A DNA stretch of 35,039 nt from Candidatus Venteria ishoeyi (GTDB lineage Bacteria; Pseudomonadota; Gammaproteobacteria; Beggiatoales; Beggiatoaceae), in the NCBI RefSeq assembly GCF_030378065.1, contig NZ_JAUCGJ010000050.1:1-35039 (forward strand). Reading direction: 5' to 3'. Positions 30,510-35,039 of the stretch are shown here, piece by piece (within the stretch, counting starts at the first letter, position 1; each line of letters begins with the position of its first letter). Position numbers and translations under genes: made by a program. The notes under the pieces are model-generated. The model made no database searches. It was given only the letters and a program-made list of their open reading frames with translations, and was not told where the DNA came from.

Positions 30510-31844
30510 ATGAAAAAACCCGAACTCCTGGCCCCGGCTGGTACTTTAAAAAATATGCGTTATGCACTGGCTTATGGTGCGGATGCAGTGTATGCCGGAC
30601 AGCCGCGCTACAGCCTGCGAGTGCGTAATAATGATTTTAATCACATGGATAATCTGGCGCTGGGCATAGCGGAAACCCATGCCCAGGGCAAACAGTTTTT
30701 TGTGGCGGCGAATATCTCTCCGCACAACAGCAAACTGAAAACCTTTATGGATGACTTAGCACCGATCATCGCCTTAAACCCCGATGCGCTGATTATGGCT
30801 GATCCAGGCTTGATTATGTGGGTGCGCGAGCGTTGGCCTGATATGCCGATACATTTATCGGTGCAAGCCAATACCGTGAATTACGCAGCAGTGCAGTTCT
30901 GGCAAAAACTGGGCTTGAGCCGGGTGATTCTATCGCGCGAACTGGCGCTGGATGAAGTCAAGGAAATTCGTCAGCAATGCCCGGATATTGAACTGGAAGT
31001 ATTTGTTCATGGTGCTTTGTGTATTGCCTATTCCGGGCGTTGTTTATTATCGGGCTATCTTAGCCACCGTGATCCCAATCAAGGCAGTTGTACCAATACC
31101 TGTCGCTGGGATTATAAAGCGCATCCTGCCGCCGAAGATGAGACCGGTGATATACAGATCGCCCAGCCTGTTTTAACGACGGCAGCACAGGCCACGGATC
31201 AAGTATTCCTGCTGGAAGAACACAATCGTCCTGGCGAATACATGCCAGCATTTGAAGATGAGCATGGCACTTATATCATGAACTCCAAAGATTTGCGGGC
31301 GGTGCAGCATGTGGCGGAGTTAATCGACATTGGCGTGGATTGTCTGAAAATTGAAGGCCGCACCAAATCTCATTATTATGCAGCGCGCACCAGCCAAGTC
31401 TATCGGCACGCAATTGATGATGCAATGGCTGGCAAGAGCTTTGATTTTGGCTTGATGGATGAACTGGAAAATCTGGCCAACCGGGGCTATACCGAAGGTT
31501 TCTACCGCCGCCATCTGCCGCAGGAATATCAGAATTACGAGCAGGGCATTTCCCGCAGCGACCGCCAGCAATTTGTTGGCGAAATTCTCAGCGCTGATGA
31601 AGACTGGCTGGAAGTGGATGTGAAAAACCACTTTGAAGTGGGCGATCAATTTGAATTAATGCTGCCGGGATTCTGTCACAATTTTAGCCTGGAAGCCATG
31701 CAAGATAAAGAACGTCAGAATATCACGGTGGCAAAAGGTTCCGGGCATATCGTCTGGATTCCAAAACCGGCTGAGGTGAAAGATATTGCTTATGGGCTAT
31801 TGTTGCGTGATTTGAAACAGGATTGGCGGGAGCCGGTTGCTTAA
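30510..31844 (+). CDS. trhP: tRNA 5-hydroxyuridine synthesis protein TrhP (U32 peptidase family)
   Basis: A 444-residue U32-family protein, also called YegQ, that in E. coli hydroxylates U34 of certain tRNAs using prephenate-derived chemistry. The start ELLAPAGTLKNMRYALAYGADAVYAG is the family N-terminus. The PROSITE-type U32 region appears as ELEVFVHGALCIAYSGRC in outline, followed by the cysteines of a probable Fe-S site (about residues 169, 176, 192 and 196 in SCTNTCRW). KIEGRTKSHYYAA and the C-terminal barrel end the protein. Length and motifs point to YegQ/TrhP rather than the shorter UbiU/UbiV. Confidence 0.9.
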   Translation: MKKPELLAPAGTLKNMRYALAYGADAVYAGQPRYSLRVRNNDFNHMDNLALGIAETHAQGKQFFVAANISPHNSKLKTFMDDLAPIIALNPDALIMADPGLIMWVRERWPDMPIHLSVQANTVNYAAVQFWQKLGLSRVILSRELALDEVKEIRQQCPDIELEVFVHGALCIAYSGRCLLSGYLSHRDPNQGSCTNTCRWDYKAHPAAEDETGDIQIAQPVLTTAAQATDQVFLLEEHNRPGEYMPAFEDEHGTYIMNSKDLRAVQHVAELIDIGVDCLKIEGRTKSHYYAARTSQVYRHAIDDAMAGKSFDFGLMDELENLANRGYTEGFYRRHLPQEYQNYEQGISRSDRQQFVGEILSADEDWLEVDVKNHFEVGDQFELMLPGFCHNFSLEAMQDKERQNITVAKGSGHIVWIPKPAEVKDIAYGLLLRDLKQDWREPVA

Positions 31845-31880
31845 ACTTGTCTGGCATCAACAACATGGATAAGGCAACCA

Positions 31881-32738
31881 TCACTGATACGCCCCCGTCC
31901 CCAGAAAATCCAGCACTGCCGGTGCGCCATCCTTGAAAATACGGGTAAGCTGTTCCACTTTTTTGAAACTCTCCAAATCGTTGACATATTTCAGCATCAA
32001 CACCGCACCGCCTAATGAGGTATTTTGTTGCATGCGGTAAATTGGCAGGAACAGGCTGGAAAACTTATCCAAATCAAGATTCTGTGCCAACAGGCTGGTA
32101 TAAGGATCGGATAGTTTGTCAGTCCAACTGCTGTTTGCCCATGACTGTTTTATGCCGGTGGGATTGATGGCTTCGGAAAAGACCTGTTTAATCAATGTGT
32201 AAAAATTGCTGGAAATTTCCCGGTTACGCAAGCCTTGTTGCAGCACGGATACGCCAACCCTGGTTGGCTCCACCATCTTTTGCGGCAACAGGTATTCACT
32301 GGCACCTGCCGCAAAACCCATTACCGATAAGCCAAACTCAACAATATTTATTGATTTACCGCTGATTAACTGGTTGGTCAATGTCATCAATTCCTTGGCA
32401 GAATAAGAAGCCGTCATGGTTTCTCCCTGCTGGTTAAGGCGTTGATAATAGGTTTCCCGCAGTTGTTGATCAACTGCAATATAAAGCCGATCAGCCAATG
32501 CCACATGGGCTTTAACCGTTTCCAGTTCATTATTATTCAAAGCCTGGCGGATATTATTTTCCAATGCCGCCTTGCTTGCCACCGGCTTCAGCTTTTGCTT
32601 GATGCGACACTGCACGGCGTGATCACTATTATCCGCACCACAGCCGGAGCCTCCCCGAATAATGCCGCCGGGCGAATTGATAACACAGGCATTCAGGGTG
32701 AACAAAGCCAAAATAAATAAAATTCGTGTGTACATCAT
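31881..32738 (-). CDS. Hypothetical lipoprotein
   Basis: A 285-residue protein with a signal peptide and lipobox (FTLNAC, Cys18), so it should be attached to the membrane, probably the outer one. The Gly-rich segment after the Cys (NSPGGIIRGGSGCGADNSD) includes two further cysteines that could form a disulfide. The rest is helical and unrecognised; a mildly hydrophobic stretch, NIVEFGLSVMGFAAGASEYLL, lies near residue 140. Start: ATG 32738 with AAAGGTAG upstream; the second Met is equally possible. It converges with trhP, 36 bases apart. Confidence 0.65.
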   Translation of the reverse strand: MMYTRILFILALFTLNACVINSPGGIIRGGSGCGADNSDHAVQCRIKQKLKPVASKAALENNIRQALNNNELETVKAHVALADRLYIAVDQQLRETYYQRLNQQGETMTASYSAKELMTLTNQLISGKSINIVEFGLSVMGFAAGASEYLLPQKMVEPTRVGVSVLQQGLRNREISSNFYTLIKQVFSEAINPTGIKQSWANSSWTDKLSDPYTSLLAQNLDLDKFSSLFLPIYRMQQNTSLGGAVLMLKYVNDLESFKKVEQLTRIFKDGAPAVLDFLGTGAYQ

Positions 32739-32905
32739 GAGCTACCTTTAGGGTTAAATTATCCTGTTTTTCATTGTACTATTATCCGCTATAAACCGGT
32801 GCTGTTTAGAAAAATTATACTGATAAATTCTCAAATGTCGCACAGGTGCAAACATACGGGCTTGAAGTTTTATAAAGATGTGAATAAACGCAAAAAGGAT
32901 AAACC

Positions 32906-33568
32906 ATGTACAACTGGCTACAAGAACTCATCAACGATGCCAAGCAATTTTCTGACTTTGCGCCAGGTGCTGATGAGACGCGCATCACTGAAGTTGAAGA
33001 AAAACTGGGTATCATTCTGCCACCTTCTTATTGTGAATTTCTTTTGCGTTGGGATGGTGCAAAAATATGCAGCATGCAGATATTCTCCTGCGCCAAACTG
33101 CTGGAATATGTTGAAGAGGAATGCGGTTTTGCATTATATGACGGGGAACTGCGGTGGACCGCTGATAGCGATAAAAACTATCGCCACATTTATGCGCTCA
33201 AACCCACGCATTTTCTGGCTTTTTGTGAACCTGAGTATTCTTCTGATCTGTATTGTTTTGATACCAGTCGTACTTTGGATAATGAGTTTTTGATCTGTAA
33301 GTTCAGCCATGATGATGACGACCTGGAACGCCTGGTGCGTCCTGAAGTACCGTCATTTGAGCTTTGGCTGATGAAAAAACTCTATGATGAAATGGATTTG
33401 GTTGACTTGTTTCTTGATGATGATTTGGAAGAAGAAGCAGCGGAAAGCTATCTGATTGAACGTAGCGAGTATTGGGGTGATTACCTGAAGAAAATGCTCA
33501 CTGCCGCCGGGGCAGATATGACGGTGTTGCCGAGTCAGTGTTGGCAAGCGTGGCGGAAAACACTTTAA
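32906..33568 (+). CDS. SMI1/KNR4 (SUKH) family protein
   Basis: A 220-residue soluble acidic protein. The N-terminus has the SUKH signature ITEVEEKLGIILPPSYCEFLLRWDGAKI (in outline: E-x-x-L-G-x-x-L-P-x-x-Y-x-x-F-L-x-x-x-N/D-G). Then come LAFCEPEYSSDLYCFDTSR and the closing DDDDLERLVRPEVPSFELWL. After about residue 165 there is an acidic helical extension (VDLFLDDDLEEEAAE). SUKH proteins often act as immunity proteins against polymorphic toxins, but no toxin gene is next to it, so it may be an orphan immunity gene or a housekeeping member. AAAAGGATAA precedes the ATG. Confidence 0.8.
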   Translation: MYNWLQELINDAKQFSDFAPGADETRITEVEEKLGIILPPSYCEFLLRWDGAKICSMQIFSCAKLLEYVEEECGFALYDGELRWTADSDKNYRHIYALKPTHFLAFCEPEYSSDLYCFDTSRTLDNEFLICKFSHDDDDLERLVRPEVPSFELWLMKKLYDEMDLVDLFLDDDLEEEAAESYLIERSEYWGDYLKKMLTAAGADMTVLPSQCWQAWRKTL

Positions 33569-33613
33569 GGGACGAGGTAGGCACTCGAGCAGTTTTTAAT
33601 TCATTCCCGTTCT

Positions 33614-34822
33614 TTACCAACGCAAACGGTAGGCGATTCCCAAGCCGCCGCGAGTCATTTCCCGGCGGTAGTTCATACCCATGCGTAGTTGCTTGTATTG
33701 TTGTTCCGAGATATTAAAATGCAAGTCGAAGCCGTATTCATCGGTGCTGTCCAGGGTGATGCGGTACTTGTGATGATGATTTCGCCCACCTGGTGGATGG
33801 TGTATTTTCTGTACAATTTTACCTTCGTAGAGCAGCGGTGTTTGCGGTGCTATCAGCATATTGCTGAACAAAATCAGGCTATAAACTGTAAACCCCGCAT
33901 AGATTGCGCTGCCACCCAACAGCAGCGCTAATAGCCAAAGGCTTTTGCGAATTTCCGGCAACAGCCAGAATGCCGCCAAGGCACCGAAAACCATTGCGCT
34001 AATAAGATAATAAGCAGCAAGATGAAAAATTTGTTGCGGGAAGTGTTCGAGCCATATTAACAAGCCTATTTCCGTCAGCAACGGCAGCAGAACTAGCGCA
34101 CTAATGAGTCCATTATACCGCTTTCGGGGATGTTCTACGGATGAGGACGGCTTGGGTTCCAGTTGTATTTGCAGCCATTTTGATTTGTACTGGTAGATGA
34201 AAAATACCACCAGCACCCAAAAAATACCGAATAAAATCGTTGCGTATGCCCAAAAACGGTTGCCGGCACGGCGTTTTGCCTGCGCCGCGGCAGACTGTTT
34301 GCTGGAAAATATCAACTTTCCCTTGTAGACCAGTTGGCGAGCCTTACAGCGCATGGTTTTATAGTCTGGCAAACACCAAATAGTAATCGGTTCTTTCCGG
34401 CGTAAATGCTGAAACAGCAGCGCCCCTTTGTCAGGAATGAGCGCAGCGGAAATGGAAACATGGAATTCTAATAACTCGTTTGTAATACTAATCCAGGCGC
34501 GTCCCTCACTGCCACGCGAGCTGGAACCGGATTCACTGATTTCCAGGTTGTGAATCGGGCCGCTAAAGACGGACAGTTGTTTCTGAGCTTGATAAGATAC
34601 TTCGCCGCCTTCCAGCCATAGCATAAACAAACCGAAATAAACAATACCCAGACAGATGCGCAAATAGCTTGTGAGTTCTTTATTGGCTGGCATCGCGCAG
34701 TAATACAGCAGGATTCCGCTTACTAGCAACCCCGCAAAGGAAAATGGATGCCATTCCACGGAGTAAAAGGCAAGCCACAGACACAGCAGAGCAATACTGA
34801 TACATAATAAATGTTTTTTCAT
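33614..34822 (-). CDS. Hypothetical multi-pass membrane protein
   Basis: A 402-residue protein if started at ATG 34822 (MKKHLLCISIALLCLWLAF); an earlier in-frame start at 34852 would add ten residues ahead of the first membrane helix and seems less likely. Three helices lie at the N-terminus. A soluble beta-rich segment of about 110 residues follows (ending near KQSAAAQAKRR). One helix (WAYATILFGIFWVLVVFFI) and four more come next. The C-terminal tail has a His-rich stretch (HHPPGGRNHHHKY). The family is not recognised. It converges with the SUKH gene. Confidence 0.6.
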   Translation of the reverse strand: MKKHLLCISIALLCLWLAFYSVEWHPFSFAGLLVSGILLYYCAMPANKELTSYLRICLGIVYFGLFMLWLEGGEVSYQAQKQLSVFSGPIHNLEISESGSSSRGSEGRAWISITNELLEFHVSISAALIPDKGALLFQHLRRKEPITIWCLPDYKTMRCKARQLVYKGKLIFSSKQSAAAQAKRRAGNRFWAYATILFGIFWVLVVFFIYQYKSKWLQIQLEPKPSSSVEHPRKRYNGLISALVLLPLLTEIGLLIWLEHFPQQIFHLAAYYLISAMVFGALAAFWLLPEIRKSLWLLALLLGGSAIYAGFTVYSLILFSNMLIAPQTPLLYEGKIVQKIHHPPGGRNHHHKYRITLDSTDEYGFDLHFNISEQQYKQLRMGMNYRREMTRGGLGIAYRLRW

Positions 34823-34871
34823 TTCACACAAATTAGCAAAATTAGCAGACAAGTTAAAATTAGAAAAAGTT

Positions 34872-35013
34872 AAAATTAGCAGACAGCCAATAAATTAAAA
34901 ATATAAAACAACACTATTGTTCTATTTCCTCAGCCAAGTCAAATTATAAAATTCAGAGATAAACCAGGAAAAACAGCCTGATCGTATGAAAAAAACCAAA
35001 AATCAGCCATAAC
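34872..35013 (-). repeat. Diverged end of another transposase unit
   Basis: The minus strand reproduces the non-coding tail of units A and B. The order is the same: TGGCTGATTTTTGG, then ATCAGGCTGTTTTT, GAATTTTATAATTTGAC, GGCTGAGGAAATAGAA, TTTTATATTTTTAAT and the end TTGGCTGTCTGCTAATTTTA. The terminal inverted-end sequence is present at 34872-34888 with a 2-base insertion and is partly repeated at about 34838-34851. The hairpin part is not recognisable up to the window edge. Confidence 0.7.
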
Positions 35014-35039
35014 CTACCTATAGCAAGTCGTTTAGTGCC

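Overview
The window looks like chromosomal DNA of a gammaproteobacterium. The evidence is a TamA-type outer-membrane assembly protein, ThiG, PanC, TrhP/YegQ, and a REP-associated transposase of gammaproteobacterial type. The repeat load and the mix of small toxin-antitoxin genes resemble Methylococcales or Thiotrichales genomes. That last assignment is an impression from family resemblance; no rRNA or marker search supports it.

Layout. 0.2-4.8 kb: an NhaC-type Na+/H+ antiporter, an HTH regulator coupled to a 59-residue exported peptide gene, then a J-domain-like protein overlapping a DUF4231 membrane protein. 4.8-7.7 kb (minus strand): tamA followed by panC. 7.7-18.2 kb: an accessory island holding two near-identical REP-associated transposase units, fragments of others, a piece of what looks like a group II intron, three families of small inverted-repeat elements, and five toxin-antitoxin loci in different states: DUF4258/YgiT intact, VapC/antitoxin intact, Phd-type antitoxin alone, HigB-like toxin reduced by an in-frame deletion beside an intact HTH antitoxin, and YefM/YoeB broken by an inserted element. 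A recD2-type helicase gene lies inside the island. 18.3-23 kb: an Rpn-type nuclease gene, then an overlapping trio of Fe-S/FAD oxidoreductase, ferritin-like protein and SEC-C protein. 23.2-29.5 kb: a 1436-residue hybrid histidine kinase with three receiver domains and a membrane-anchored protein with three C-terminal repeats. 29.6-31.8 kb: thiG and trhP. 31.9 kb to the end: a lipoprotein, a SUKH-family protein, a membrane protein, and a diverged end of another transposase unit at the right edge.

The main observations concern mobile DNA and small genes. One 158-bp element occurs three times, each flanked by a 3-bp TTA/TAA repeat. Removing it and one TTA from the yoeB locus rejoins the toxin reading frame exactly. 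Two of the small elements sit exactly at stop codons. The transposase units carry matching inverted ends, and further solo ends of the same type lie nearby. The most interesting candidate for an undescribed system is the HTH/helical-domain regulator with the tiny exported peptide, which carries a duplicated DMG[R/K]VSxP motif. Its layout resembles regulator-peptide signalling pairs, but that function is inferred.
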